Shown: positions 1 to 8,497, counted from the stretch's first letter. The stretch: DNA of 64,000 bases from Candidatus Altarchaeota archaeon (GCA_016931955.1 JAFGDV010000035.1:6215-70214), one strand, 5' to 3'. Program-made: numbers and translations. The notes: generated from the letters alone by a model not told the origin.

Positions 1-108
1 GTGAAGAGTTCAGGGAGGCTTTCGCTGATTTCTTCACCCTTCTTGGAGAGGAGGTTCGTGGGAAGAGGAGCTGATGTGTTTTATCTATCTAATCCAATAT
101 CGTGTAAC

Positions 109-555
109 ATGAAGGTCAAGAACGGGGACACTGTCAGGGTTGAATACACTGTGAAGCTTGAGGATGGCTCCGTCTTTGAGAGGACGCCTGAAGACAGGCC
201 GCTTGAGTTCACAATGGGGGAAAAGAAGGTGGTACTCGGATTTGAGAAAGCAATCCTTGGCATGAAATTGAATGAGAAAAAGTCTTTCACCTTGAAGCCT
301 GCTGAAGGCTTCGGCGAACGAAGGGATTCACTTGTTAAAGAGATCCCGAAAATCCTGGTTCCAAAGGATGTGACTCTTAAAGTCGGCGACGAATTGAAGG
401 TCGAAGTTGCCGGCTCCGTCATACCAGCCAAGGTCCAGGAGATCAACGACAAGGTTGTTTTATTGGACGCCAACCATCCGCTGGCTGGGAAGACCGTAAC
501 ATTCAACGTCAAAGTTATGAGCATAGACAAAAATGAAGGCCAGAAAAGGCGATAA
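109..555 (+). CDS. FKBP-type peptidyl-prolyl isomerase (SlyD-like), first of a tandem pair
   Basis: A 148-residue cytoplasmic FKBP predicted to catalyse proline cis-trans isomerisation and assist protein folding. The N-terminus reads as an FKBP strand with the VKLEDGSVFE stretch, then the G(F/L)E-AILGMK segment. A short insert-in-flap domain follows, and the end carries DANHPLAGKTVTFNV, typical of archaeal short FKBPs and bacterial SlyD. The frame is open from base 1, but the first 36 codons have no family match and the ATG at 109 begins the conserved domain, so I chose that start. Its 3' end overlaps the next FKBP by 23 bases, so the two are co-translated. Confidence 0.88.
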   Translation: MKVKNGDTVRVEYTVKLEDGSVFERTPEDRPLEFTMGEKKVVLGFEKAILGMKLNEKKSFTLKPAEGFGERRDSLVKEIPKILVPKDVTLKVGDELKVEVAGSVIPAKVQEINDKVVLLDANHPLAGKTVTFNVKVMSIDKNEGQKRR

Positions 556-964
556 AGTCCAGATCTCTTTCGTAGGCAGATTCAAAGACGGTGTGGTCTT
601 CGAACGTTCCCTGGAGGATAAGCCATTGGAGTTCGTTGTCGGCTGCGGTGAGGTTCTTGAAGGACTCGATAGGGCTGTTTTAGGCATGAAATTGGACGAG
701 GAGAAAACCATCGAGATCCCGTGTGAGGAAGGCTATGGTCCTAGAAGGGATGACCTCGTTATCGCCATTCCTAAGTCCACTATCTCCAAGGACCTGAATC
801 CCTTTATTGGTGAGGTCTTGGTTATGAAGATGCCCGACGGCGACCGCGTTCCTGCAATGGTCCGGGATGTCAAAGAAGACGCCGTTATCATGGACGCGAA
901 TCCACCGTTTGCTGGCAAAGACCTGGTCTTCGACATCAAGCTGGTGGGCTTAGACAGTCCATGA
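533..964 (+). CDS. FKBP-type peptidyl-prolyl isomerase, second tandem copy
   Basis: A 143-residue FKBP with the same layout as its upstream neighbour: start strand KGDKVQISF, the VLEGLDRAVLGMK segment, an insert-in-flap domain and DANPPFAGKDLVFDIKL near the end. It is clearly diverged from the first copy, so this is an old duplication or two specialised isomerases. The ATG lies inside the last 23 bases of the upstream gene, which implies translational coupling. Predicted role: chaperone and prolyl isomerase in the cytoplasm. Substrates cannot be told from sequence. Confidence 0.88.
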   Translation: MKARKGDKVQISFVGRFKDGVVFERSLEDKPLEFVVGCGEVLEGLDRAVLGMKLDEEKTIEIPCEEGYGPRRDDLVIAIPKSTISKDLNPFIGEVLVMKMPDGDRVPAMVRDVKEDAVIMDANPPFAGKDLVFDIKLVGLDSP

Positions 965-998
965 GACGGGCTTTCTGAACCGGGTTCTGGTGTAAAAA

Positions 999-1499
999 AT
1001 GAATACTTTAGCCGCCATATTGTTGATGGATGCAATAAAGCTGATCGTTTCACTGCCGGCGACGTACCTAACGCTCTGGGAGACAACGAAACTATTGAAG
1101 ATAAGATTCGCCGCTCCTAAGACAACTCTCAAGATTGCTCTGATGCTATCTGGAACAGCCTTCGTTTTGGATCTGGTGAACATATATGTCCTAGTTTACG
1201 CTCAATGGTCGAACCTGGTAAAACTGGTACCCCTACTGGGGTCTCTTATACTGTACTATGCCTTCGCTTTGATTCTGATATGGGCGATGTATAGGGATAC
1301 CAACAAAAAAAGCGTCATGATATGGCTGATATATGCGGCGGTCTACTTTCTGATTGTTAGGGTCTATGCTATGTATGTAACAGGTGTGATGGCATTGGTG
1401 GGGGGGGGATATAATCTAGGGTATCTAATATTCTACCATGAGAGCACTGGTCATGGCTTTGATGCCATTCATCCTAATGTGTGCATGCTTAAGCCATGA
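999..1499 (+). CDS. Four-helix integral membrane protein, unknown family
   Basis: A 166-residue hydrophobic protein with about four membrane segments (roughly residues 5-25, 41-68, 74-99 and 106-133). I do not recognise the family. The frame runs through a nine-G run at 1400-1408. After it the predicted tail overlaps the signal peptide of the following lipoprotein in another frame. A one- or two-base change in the G run would end the protein before that start, which looks more natural, so the last 30 or so residues are doubtful. A GGTG ribosome site lies about ten bases before the ATG. Confidence 0.6.
   Translation: MNTLAAILLMDAIKLIVSLPATYLTLWETTKLLKIRFAAPKTTLKIALMLSGTAFVLDLVNIYVLVYAQWSNLVKLVPLLGSLILYYAFALILIWAMYRDTNKKSVMIWLIYAAVYFLIVRVYAMYVTGVMALVGGGYNLGYLIFYHESTGHGFDAIHPNVCMLKP
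1400..1408 (+). repeat. Nine-G homopolymer inside a membrane protein gene
   Basis: An uninterrupted run of nine G within the 3' part of the preceding membrane-protein gene. One fewer G would give a stop about 19 bases after the run, at 1427. Two fewer would give an even earlier stop. Both come before the ATG of the next gene. It is either a slippage-prone tract or an assembly error. Confidence 0.8.
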
Positions 1500-2220
1500 A
1501 ACCTGTGAAGAGATAGGGGAGCAGGAGATTAGAGACCTGTGTTATTCAAGTCTAGCGTTGGCTGAGTCGGATGAGAGAATCTGCGACAAGATACAGAATA
1601 GCACAACAGCCGATCTATGCTGTCAGACGATAGCCTACATGAAACAAGACTCTATAATATGTGGGAAAATCCAGGACCTAGAAAAAAGGGGGGAATGCTT
1701 GCAGGAGATAAGCGAAGTGATTACGACGACCACGTCTACGACCCTTGTAATTTCTGAAGAAAAAAACGTGTCGGCTTCAACAGACAAAAAAACCTACAGG
1801 GGGAATGTGACCCTGGGAGGAGACCACGTCTACGGCGACACAATAAATCTGGCAATAAAAAACAACCTCGACGAAGGCATATTCTTTGACACAAGCATGA
1901 TAGAGCCCTTCACAAGCATGTACATCGAATGCCTTGCAGAGGGGGGGTGGCAGATCTGCGATGGGCTTCAGGGGGTGGCTGAATATCCTCAAGGCTACAG
2001 CTCGGAGAGGTGGATGCAGACAGCAACAAAACTCAAAGCCGGCGAAGAACACACCTACAGACACGAGATCGCGTCAACCCCTGAGTGGAACCCATACACA
2101 GCGGAAAGATACCGGTTCAGGCTAGAATACACGTTCGGCTTAAAGGGAAGAGGCGACTGGATGAACAGAAGCCTCTTTGAAACCATCTATTCGAATGAGT
2201 TCACGATCGCTGAAAGCTAG
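1438..2220 (+). CDS. Lipoprotein with 26-residue cysteine-periodic module and Thr-rich linker
   Basis: A 260-residue predicted lipoprotein of the outer membrane face. A hydrophobic N-terminus ends in a Cys-Ala-Cys, a plausible lipid site at Cys17. Then come cysteines at 23, 35, 49, 61, 75 and 87, giving alternating spacings of 12 and 14, a repeat of 26 residues with CxxI at the unit starts. A short TTTTSTT linker follows, and then a beta-rich C-terminal domain of about 150 residues that resembles an Ig-like fold (YGDTINLAIKNNLDEGIFFD). The function is unknown. The cysteine module recurs in the lipoprotein at 7023-7619. Confidence 0.72.
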   Translation: MRALVMALMPFILMCACLSHETCEEIGEQEIRDLCYSSLALAESDERICDKIQNSTTADLCCQTIAYMKQDSIICGKIQDLEKRGECLQEISEVITTTTSTTLVISEEKNVSASTDKKTYRGNVTLGGDHVYGDTINLAIKNNLDEGIFFDTSMIEPFTSMYIECLAEGGWQICDGLQGVAEYPQGYSSERWMQTATKLKAGEEHTYRHEIASTPEWNPYTAERYRFRLEYTFGLKGRGDWMNRSLFETIYSNEFTIAES

Positions 2221-2344
2221 ACCTTAAATCCTCCAGATCCTTTGAGTATTTTTCCGATTTCGCCCTATCAATGCTTGGATCAGACTCAATAACCAAGTAG
2301 ATGTATGCAATAACTCCTGCCCCAACGACGGCTTCTATGAACAC
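2201..2344 (-). CDS. Possible 47-residue single-pass membrane microprotein
   Basis: A short reading frame with a GTG start preceded by a G-rich site (GGGGG about eight bases upstream). The predicted product has one hydrophobic segment near the N-terminus (EAVVGAGVIAYIYLVI) and then a charged, probably helical tail (DRAKSEKYSKDLEDLRSSF). This amphipathic layout is typical of genuine membrane microproteins. It ends 20 bases inside the convergent lipoprotein gene. It fills an otherwise empty stretch. No family is recognised, and chance cannot be excluded. Confidence 0.38.
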   Translation of the reverse strand: MFIEAVVGAGVIAYIYLVIESDPSIDRAKSEKYSKDLEDLRSSFQRS

Positions 2345-2499
2345 GGTATAACCCCCATCGCGCCAATGTAATCTATTATGATCTAATCTGTAAAAACCGG
2401 ATTTTAACTACATGTAGAAAATATATTATCTAAGGTGGTGGAAGTGTGTAAGACTTGCGCCTCACGTAATACAAAGAAGAAGGATGAAAAGAGATGGTC

Positions 2500-3015
2500 T
2501 TAGAGGCGTTGCTCTGAGAGCATCAGGTGGTCGGTTTCCACTTCAATAAATGCCTCAAAGATCTGTTTTATCCTTGGATTGGATGATGCGGTCGCGGCCT
2601 TCTTATAGAATTCGATGGCCCTGGTTTCTCTGGCATGAGACTCCTCAAGGTTCTCTCTGTTGCTTGTGTGGCAGGTTTCCTTCCGTTTATCAGTGCTGCT
2701 CAACTTCAGTATCTTCCTCCAGACTGAGGCGTGCTCTGCTTCGACCTTACCTAAAGCCTTAAACAGGAGCTTGCCTTCAGCGTCATCGGTTTTCTCGGCG
2801 GCGCAGAAATAGAAGGCTGAATTACTTAGCTCAACATCCAGGGCATGCTCTAAGATTGCTATATCCCTCTTATCCAAGCTAACGTTGAATTCTGCTTTAG
2901 CATACCTTGCTTCCTTGATGTATCGCCCATGCGCCCCGCAGAAGGGGCAGTTGGCGGGAGGCTCCTCTCCTATGTAGGGGTCACCGCATATCTCACACCT
3001 CCAAAGTTTAACCAT
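2500..3015 (-). CDS. Rubrerythrin with N-terminal rubredoxin-like domain
   Basis: A 171-residue rubrerythrin, expected to reduce hydrogen peroxide in anaerobes. The N-terminus carries the iron-binding rubredoxin-like pair CEIC and CPFC (Cys7, 10, 23 and 26). The ferritin-like four-helix domain follows, with glutamates and ExxH motifs (EAEHASVW and ETDHLML) for the di-iron site. The rubredoxin part precedes the di-iron domain, the reverse of classical rubrerythrin, an order known in several anaerobes. A GAGGTGAG ribosome site lies just before the ATG. The SDR gene lies upstream on the same strand. Confidence 0.85.
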   Translation of the reverse strand: MVKLWRCEICGDPYIGEEPPANCPFCGAHGRYIKEARYAKAEFNVSLDKRDIAILEHALDVELSNSAFYFCAAEKTDDAEGKLLFKALGKVEAEHASVWRKILKLSSTDKRKETCHTSNRENLEESHARETRAIEFYKKAATASSNPRIKQIFEAFIEVETDHLMLSEQRL

Positions 3016-3033
3016 CTCAACTCACCTCACATG

Positions 3034-3729
3034 TTATATCTCCCCTCCGATGTACTCCCAGACGTCGACGTCTTCGCCTGAGTTTTTTCCAAGGGTTTCG
3101 GCAGCAGTCTTGACGATGATCCCAGCAACCTTCCTGGGCTCGACTCCTCTATACTTGGTCATCCTGGTAGCAGTCATTCCCGGGTTTATGGAGTAGACCC
3201 TTATCCCCTGGGGGAGCTCTTCGGCGAGGGCTTGAGTGAAGCCGCGGACTCCGAACTTGGTTCCACAGTACGTTGTAAGCTCATAGAAACCCTGTTTACC
3301 TGCGCTGCTGGCGATATTAATTATAATCCCGTCGCCCTGTTCTAGGAAAATAGGTAAAAAAGAGCGAGTCACCTTGATAAGACCGATCAGGTTCACGTCA
3401 ATCTGTTCCTCTATGTCTTCAATCGACTGCTCAACCAAGGGAGTCCAGCGAATAACCCCTGCGTTGTTTATCAGCACGTCTACCCTGCCGAATTCCTCAA
3501 GAACGTTCTCCCTCAATTCCTCGATGGATGAGTCGTCTCTAACATCCAGATGAAAGAGAACCGCTTTCCCTTTTTTTTTGCATTCAGAGTGTACCTGTTC
3601 TCCTGCGTGTTTCCCTCTGCTATAAGTTATGATAACCTTTGAGCCTTTTCTGGCGAACAACAACGCGGTTTCTCTGCCGATGCCCGAGCTTGAGCCCGTG
3701 ACCAAGACAACTTTGTCTCGTAATTCCAT
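3034..3729 (-). CDS. Short-chain dehydrogenase/reductase
   Basis: A 231-residue classical SDR oxidoreductase with an NAD(P)-binding Rossmann fold. Visible motifs are TGSSSGIG (residues 11-18), NNAG (88-91), the catalytic serine in IASSAG (141-142) and the YxxxK pair Tyr154/Lys158. The substrate cannot be told from sequence; related proteins are often labelled 3-oxoacyl-ACP reductase or general alcohol dehydrogenase. The gene is transcribed leftward with the rubrerythrin 18 bases downstream. It is divergent from the nitroreductase across only 34 bases, so the two promoters must overlap. Confidence 0.88.
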   Translation of the reverse strand: MELRDKVVLVTGSSSGIGRETALLFARKGSKVIITYSRGKHAGEQVHSECKKKGKAVLFHLDVRDDSSIEELRENVLEEFGRVDVLINNAGVIRWTPLVEQSIEDIEEQIDVNLIGLIKVTRSFLPIFLEQGDGIIINIASSAGKQGFYELTTYCGTKFGVRGFTQALAEELPQGIRVYSINPGMTATRMTKYRGVEPRKVAGIIVKTAAETLGKNSGEDVDVWEYIGGEI

Positions 3730-3763
3730 CCTTTATTACTTTACATACGAAAATATATTTAGA

Positions 3764-4273
3764 ATGGATGCAATAAAGGCCATAAAGACTCGGAGAAGCG
3801 TACGCGAGTACTCAGACCAACATGTGGCAGACGAAACCATCAGGGATCTGCTTGAGGCTGCCATGTGCGCGCCCTCTGCGGGCAACGAACAACCCTGGCA
3901 TTTTATCGTCATAAGGGATCAGGGGGTACTGGAGGAAATACCAAGGGTGCATCCATACGCCCTCATGGTAAAGAAGGCATCCGCTGCCTTAGTTGTCTGC
4001 GGCGACACTCGGTTGGAGAAACACAAGGGATTCTGGGTGCAAGACTGTGCTGCGGCGACAGAGAACATACTGTTGGCTGCGAACGCGAAGGGATTGGGGG
4101 CAGTTTGGTTGGGCATCTATCCCCGAAAAGACAGGGTCTTAGGCATGCAGAAGCTGTTGAAGCTGCCCGAGGAGGTAATACCCCTCGCCTTAGTACCCCT
4201 GGGTTATCCTCTAAGCAGGCTTCCGGGCTCGGAAAGATTCAACGAATCAAGGATACATGAAGACCGGTGGTAG
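3764..4273 (+). CDS. Nitroreductase-family FMN oxidoreductase
   Basis: A 169-residue flavoprotein of the nitroreductase family. The start ATG at 3764 gives MDAIKAIKTRRSVREY, the standard family opening with FMN phosphate-binding arginines. The open frame extends 135 bases further upstream into the SDR gene, but that part is non-homologous. The CAPSAGNEQPWHF segment and the GAVWLGIYP segment are also typical. It would use NAD(P)H and FMN, probably as a dimer. The physiological substrate is unknown. Its 3' end overlaps the convergent radical SAM gene by 27 bases. Confidence 0.88.
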   Translation: MDAIKAIKTRRSVREYSDQHVADETIRDLLEAAMCAPSAGNEQPWHFIVIRDQGVLEEIPRVHPYALMVKKASAALVVCGDTRLEKHKGFWVQDCAAATENILLAANAKGLGAVWLGIYPRKDRVLGMQKLLKLPEEVIPLALVPLGYPLSRLPGSERFNESRIHEDRW

Positions 4274-5335
4274 ATTATCTGGGATATGGAAGTTGAATCT
4301 TCCGTTGTTTTTTATCCAGATATTGGGGCAGTGGGTCCACATGTCACATGCAGAGCAGATGGGGTTATAGTCCCACCTACCCTCCAGGTGCATTTCACGA
4401 AGCTTTGCTTTCTGTAGGTGGAAATCCATAAAGGACTTTTCATGGAGGTTACCCAGAAAAAGTTCGTTGTTTTTTCCAGAGGCTAAACCTGCGCCGCAGG
4501 GATATACGTTCCCATCCTTGTCTATGCAGATGGTCGTCCATAGCCTGAGGCAGGGATATCTATCGCCTGTATGCCTTACATGGAAGTCGTCTCTATCTAT
4601 CTTACCCCCCCAGTTTATAACAGACCAAACAGAGATGTTGTCGTTTAGGCCGATAAGTGGTTTCCAGAATTCCTTGAACTCTTTGATTTCTGGTTCAGTC
4701 TTTTTTGTCTCAAGTATCTGGATGTCGACTCCAGGCTTCAAGCCTCTTCCAAGCTTTTTTCTAATAGACAAAAAGTTTTTTATGTTGTTCACCACCAGGT
4801 CATATCTATCTGCGCCAGCCAACCACCTGTAAGTGTTTTTACTGCCTGCGTTTATGCTAAGCAAAAGCCAGTCCGTCCTATCCAGTAATCTGATGAGCAT
4901 CTTGGAGCATTCTTCATCCAGCAGTGTTCCATTGGTGGCAATCTGTATGAGGGAGTGGGGGCATTTGGTTTTCGTGTACTCTATTGCATCAGATAGCCTT
5001 GGATACATCAGGGGCTCGCCAACACCGTAAAGCCGGATTATGGTCCGGCTATCAACGAATCTTGCGATATTGTCGATGATCCCCTTGAAGAAGTCGAAGT
5101 CTATGTCGCCTGCATTGGAGCCTTCGATACCTGTTCGAGGGCACATAAGGCATCTGAGATTGCACCTGTTTGTCAACTCTATCCTCACCACCCGATATAT
5201 GCCAAAAAAATCGCATAATCGCTGTGATTCATACAAGCCCATATACTCCCCGTAGTTGATTAGGGTCTCTAAGAGTTTTATGACTGGTTTTCCCTTACTT
5301 AATATGTTTTTTATCGGACTCTGTTTTTTAGTCAT
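4247..5335 (-). CDS. Radical SAM protein with SPASM-type C-terminal domain
   Basis: A 362-residue radical SAM enzyme. The CxxxCxxC iron-sulfur motif is CNLRCLMC (Cys58, 62, 65), and the SAM-binding glycine-rich strand follows at YGVGEPLMYP. The C-terminal third has more cysteines (CIDKDGNVYPCG and the CSACDMWTHC group), which fit the SPASM auxiliary cluster used in peptide maturation and related chemistry. No precursor peptide gene is visible next to it. The substrate is unknown. The gene stands alone on its strand and converges on the nitroreductase. Confidence 0.86.
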   Translation of the reverse strand: MTKKQSPIKNILSKGKPVIKLLETLINYGEYMGLYESQRLCDFFGIYRVVRIELTNRCNLRCLMCPRTGIEGSNAGDIDFDFFKGIIDNIARFVDSRTIIRLYGVGEPLMYPRLSDAIEYTKTKCPHSLIQIATNGTLLDEECSKMLIRLLDRTDWLLLSINAGSKNTYRWLAGADRYDLVVNNIKNFLSIRKKLGRGLKPGVDIQILETKKTEPEIKEFKEFWKPLIGLNDNISVWSVINWGGKIDRDDFHVRHTGDRYPCLRLWTTICIDKDGNVYPCGAGLASGKNNELFLGNLHEKSFMDFHLQKAKLREMHLEGRWDYNPICSACDMWTHCPNIWIKNNGRFNFHIPDNLPPVFMYP

Positions 5336-5392
5336 TGTGCTACAGTGCCTTTTTGTATGGTAACTAATTGACTTTAATCATCTAATAAATGG

Positions 5393-5400
5393 TTTATATA
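5393..5400 (+). promoter_or_regulatory. TATA box for the aldolase gene
   Basis: TTTATATA in the intergenic region 5336-5580, the best TATA-like element upstream of the aldolase gene. If it is used, transcription would start about 26 bases on and leave a leader of roughly 150 bases. I see no convincing riboswitch fold in the leader. Confidence 0.45.
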
Positions 5401-5580
5401 CCTGTCTTACCCTATCCCTTATTGTGATGGACGCATCGATTCAGGGTAAGGGTTGCAGTGTTGTATGCTTTTTCTTCAGCTTCGGCTATTCCTATTTTCG
5501 CTAGATAGCGTCCGCGATTCCGCCATAAACTGCTTGGTGTGTCTTCTTCCTTTCATATCTCGATCTTTGAGGTGATCTAT

Positions 5581-6381
5581 ATGAGTTACACAGGAAAAGC
5601 CGTTCGACTGGAGCGGATAATGAACAGGGAAACAAAAAGGACAGTGATAGTTCCAATGGACCACGGGATGAGTGTGGGTCCCATCCCGGGTTTAGTGGAC
5701 ATGGGGGAGACCGTTGACTTAGTGGCTGAGGGAGGTGCTAATGCCGTCTTAGGGCACATAGGTCTGCCATTGTTCGGCCACAGAAGACATGGGAAAGACA
5801 TTGGATTGATACTCCACCTATCAGGGAGTACGTCGATCAGCCCGGACCCGAACAATAAGGTGTTGATGACGCCAGTAGAGGATGCGATAAAGATGGGCGC
5901 TGATGCTGTTTCTGTTCACATCAACATAGGGGCTGACACGGATTGTGAGATGCTGCGCAAGCTGGGTATGACGGCCAGCAAGTGCAGGGAATGGGGGATG
6001 CCTCTTCTGGCGATGATGTATCCCCGGGGGAAGAAGATCAATTCAGAGCATTCTGCGGAATATGTGAAGATCGCTGCGAGGGCGGCGGCGGAGATAGGCG
6101 CCGACATAGTGAAGACAAACTATACAGGCGACGTGGACTCCTTCAGGGAGGTGACTAGGGGTTGTCCAGTGCCTGTGGTGGTAGCGGGTGGTCCTAGGAT
6201 GTCGACAACACGTCAGCTGTTGGAGATGATACATGACTCAGTAGAGGGAGGGGGCTCAGGCGTTGCTATAGGTAGAAACGTCTTCCAGGCCAGGAACCCA
6301 ACGGAGATGGTGAAAGCCATAGTAAAGATAGTGCACGAAGGCTGTGAAGTGGATGAGGTGTTGAAGGAATTCAGGTTATGA
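5581..6381 (+). CDS. ADH synthase / class I aldolase family (DhnA-type)
   Basis: A 267-residue TIM-barrel aldolase. The sequence fits 2-amino-3,7-dideoxy-D-threo-hept-6-ulosonate synthase (the MJ0400 family). That enzyme makes the precursor of 3-dehydroquinate in archaea lacking the usual DAHP route to aromatic amino acids. Visible features are [11 protein letters not shown], the conserved [11 protein letters not shown] region and the Schiff-base lysine in VKTNYTGD. Archaeal class I fructose-bisphosphate aldolase is a close alternative. A GAGGTGAT ribosome site directly before 5581 decides that start over the ATG at 5539. The partner dehydroquinate synthase II is not in the window. Confidence 0.82.
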   Translation: MSYTGKAVRLERIMNRETKRTVIVPMDHGMSVGPIPGLVDMGETVDLVAEGGANAVLGHIGLPLFGHRRHGKDIGLILHLSGSTSISPDPNNKVLMTPVEDAIKMGADAVSVHINIGADTDCEMLRKLGMTASKCREWGMPLLAMMYPRGKKINSEHSAEYVKIAARAAAEIGADIVKTNYTGDVDSFREVTRGCPVPVVVAGGPRMSTTRQLLEMIHDSVEGGGSGVAIGRNVFQARNPTEMVKAIVKIVHEGCEVDEVLKEFRL

Positions 6382-6879
6382 AGTAACGACCTTGAAGTCC
6401 TTGAAACTGCCGGTTTCAGTCAAAAACTCTATCTCAGTCTCGAGAAGGGACCGGTGTTTTTCCTCCTCCCCCAGTAGCTCTTTAAAGAATCTTCTGAGAT
6501 CTGGTTTTTCTGCTTTCTCAGCCAGTTCATGGTAGAGCTTGATGCTGTTGTCTTCCACCCTTATGGCTATGTTTAATGCGTCAAGGGCGTCTGATCTTTT
6601 ATCTAAGTTGCCTCCTGGGACGTGTTTTTCAAAGATTCTGTCCGCTTTTTTCATCTTCTTGATCCGGTTCCTGTACTCGCAGTATCCTCTGTTGGATCTC
6701 TTTTTATAGATTTCGACGATCTTGTCGTAGTGTATCAGTTCCTCCCCGGCGAGATAGCGGAAGAACTCTTGGCCCTCCCTGCTTGTTGTATGCTCAGCAC
6801 ATTGCATGTAGAATTCATGGCCCTCTATCTCTAAGTTCAAGGCCTTATCCAAGGCACTATAGAAACCGTTGGAGTTCAT
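6376..6879 (-). CDS. Rubrerythrin-like ferritin-fold di-iron protein
   Basis: A 167-residue ferritin-like protein without a rubredoxin domain. The di-iron ligands are visible as two ExxH-type helices, EELIHYDKI and EEEKHRSLL, plus glutamates in [10 protein letters not shown] and [11 protein letters not shown] likely peroxide or oxygen defence protein. It converges on the aldolase with a six-base overlap. It is not a copy of the rubrerythrin at 2500-3015; the metal-site layout is shared but the remainder differs. Confidence 0.82.
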   Translation of the reverse strand: MNSNGFYSALDKALNLEIEGHEFYMQCAEHTTSREGQEFFRYLAGEELIHYDKIVEIYKKRSNRGYCEYRNRIKKMKKADRIFEKHVPGGNLDKRSDALDALNIAIRVEDNSIKLYHELAEKAEKPDLRRFFKELLGEEEKHRSLLETEIEFLTETGSFKDFKVVTS

Positions 6880-7022
6880 TCATGTCCCTCGTTGGTTAAG
6901 TATTAGTATGCGAGATAAAAAGTCGAAATGCAGTACGATGGAGCCATGGAGAAGCTTAGGGAGCTATCCGATCCCAGAGCGCTTCTTGAGGGATCTGAAG
7001 AGCGAGACGGTCTAGAACAGGC

Positions 7023-7619
7023 TCAGGGTATCATAAACCAGAGTTCGTGTTCCCAGCCGTTTCTTGCGTACTGGCTTTGGGTGTAGTTTCTACCCCCTCT
7101 AGATGCTGTGACGTTGTATGTGTCCCCTGAAGGTACCTCCATTGAATAGAATCCTTCCCCATCCGTTGTGTCTACTGCTTCCTCTTCACCAGTCGTCTGG
7201 GATATTGCATAGACCTTCACGCCTTTAACTGCGAGCCTGGTTGTCTTGTCCATGACGTAGCCGTTGATCACAGCAGACCCTGTTTTTTCCCCTTGTATGT
7301 TTATCAGACAAAGCCCTTGTGCGCTTTTTCTCTCTATGAGCTCGCAGACGCTCTCATTCCTGGATTTTATCCCCAGACTGAGGAGGCAGTTGTCTCTTTC
7401 AATCTGGTCTTCATAGGTCATGCAGTCGTCTGCTGAATCAACATGCAGGTAGGACAAGGTTGTCGTCGTGGTTGTTGAGGTGGTCGTCTTTGTCGTAGTC
7501 GTTGTGGTTGTTGTGGTCGTCGTCGTTATTGATGTTGTTGTTTCTTCCCCCTTTTGTTCAACGCATCCCACCAATGCAATCATTAAGCATACCAGAATCG
7601 TGAGATGTCTTGTGTTCAT
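7023..7619 (-). CDS. Lipoprotein with Thr-rich linker, cysteine-periodic module and carboxypeptidase-regulatory-like domain
   Basis: A 198-residue lipoprotein. The signal ends in a clear lipobox (ALVGC, Cys19). A poly-Thr linker covers residues 28-54. Then Cys66, 78, 92 and 104 are spaced 12, 14 and 12, the same period as in the lipoprotein at 1438-2220. The C-terminal part (VINGYVMDKTTRLAVKGVKV onward) looks like a carboxypeptidase regulatory-like beta sandwich, often a surface-exposed adhesive or structural domain. Its start codon overlaps the stop of the MscS gene by four bases, so the two are one operon. Confidence 0.78.
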   Translation of the reverse strand: MNTRHLTILVCLMIALVGCVEQKGEETTTSITTTTTTTTTTTTKTTTSTTTTTTLSYLHVDSADDCMTYEDQIERDNCLLSLGIKSRNESVCELIERKSAQGLCLINIQGEKTGSAVINGYVMDKTTRLAVKGVKVYAISQTTGEEEAVDTTDGEGFYSMEVPSGDTYNVTASRGGRNYTQSQYARNGWEHELWFMIP

Positions 7620-8497
7620 CTTGGTTTTCCCTCATCGACGTCTTTTTTGAATACGATGGTCCTGTAGGGGAAGGGTATCTCTACCCCCTCCTTGTCGAAT
7701 CTTTCCTTTATGTTCTTGTTGAGGTCGCAGCCCAGTCGGAAGGCTGCTGCCGGATCCGGCGTCCAGACGTAGGCCCTCAGTTTGACTGAGGAGTCACCGA
7801 ATCCGATGACTTTGACTGACACAGGCTCATGGCCTTTGATCTTTTCCTCGGTTGTTCGTTTGTCCAGGAAGTCGGGGTGCTTGATCGCCTCATCTTTCAT
7901 GATATTCATCGCCTTATCTATGTCGGAGTCGTAGCTGATCCCGAATTCCACGAATTTGCAGATCCTCTCGTCTCCGAGCTGGGCGTTCTCTATCACTTCA
8001 TTACCGATTATAGAGTTGGGTATGACAATGCGCTTGTTTTCGAAGGTTTTTATCACCGTATGCCTCAAGTTTATGTCCTCCACGATTCCACTAATGTCCT
8101 CCTTTATCTTTATTCTGTCTCCTACCCTGAAGGGTTGGAATATGGAGATAAAAAGACCGCTGACTACATTAGAGAAGGCCTGTTGGGAGGCGAAACCGAT
8201 GATCACTGCTATGACGCCCGCCCCTGCGAATATGGAGAGGGATAGTGTTCTTAGGTCCTTTATACTATAAATGGCGATGCCTAAACCGACTGTGTAGATT
8301 ACTGCGGATATCAGATGCTTCAGGAAGTTGTATCTGGTGGGGTCAACCTGGAGCAATTCAGACGACTTATTGAATGATCTGTCCAATATTCTCCTAACGA
8401 ACTTTGCGACAATGAATGTGGTTACGACTATGATTGCGGCCAGGGTCAGTTCTCTTAGGTCGAAAGTGGTGTCTGGGAATATGTCAGATAAGTCCAT
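7616..8497 (-). CDS. mscS: MscS-family mechanosensitive ion channel
   Basis: A 293-residue small-conductance mechanosensitive channel that releases solutes under osmotic downshock. Three membrane helices precede the MscS core (GAGVIAVIIGFASQQAFSNVVSG, the pore-lining third helix). A beta domain follows (FRVGDRIKIKEDISGIVEDI), then the C-terminal mixed alpha-beta domain. The open frame extends 38 codons upstream, but that part overlaps the divergent decarboxylase gene and lacks family similarity, so I start at 8497. It is followed by the lipoprotein with a four-base overlap. Confidence 0.9.
   Translation of the reverse strand: MDLSDIFPDTTFDLRELTLAAIIVVTTFIVAKFVRRILDRSFNKSSELLQVDPTRYNFLKHLISAVIYTVGLGIAIYSIKDLRTLSLSIFAGAGVIAVIIGFASQQAFSNVVSGLFISIFQPFRVGDRIKIKEDISGIVEDINLRHTVIKTFENKRIVIPNSIIGNEVIENAQLGDERICKFVEFGISYDSDIDKAMNIMKDEAIKHPDFLDKRTTEEKIKGHEPVSVKVIGFGDSSVKLRAYVWTPDPAAAFRLGCDLNKNIKERFDKEGVEIPFPYRTIVFKKDVDEGKPR

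Noticed and set aside
1-108. Coding sequence at the window start, in either direction
   Set aside because: The forward frame before 109 has no family similarity. The reverse strand has an open, protein-like stretch but no start codon before the window edge.
2435-2503. GTG-started 22-codon frame with a CxxC and a Lys-rich tail
   Set aside because: It is very short, ends inside the convergent rubrerythrin gene and has no ribosome site. CxxC alone is weak evidence.
6928-7086. 52-codon frame on the forward strand between the ferritin-like and lipoprotein genes
   Set aside because: Its last 20 codons lie antisense in the lipoprotein gene, there is no clear ribosome site, and the composition of the end does not look protein-like. 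The gap 6880-7022 otherwise shows nothing.
7460-7545. Simple-sequence tract as CRISPR or microsatellite element
   Set aside because: It is the coding sequence for the poly-Thr linker of a lipoprotein. There are no spacers and the codons vary.
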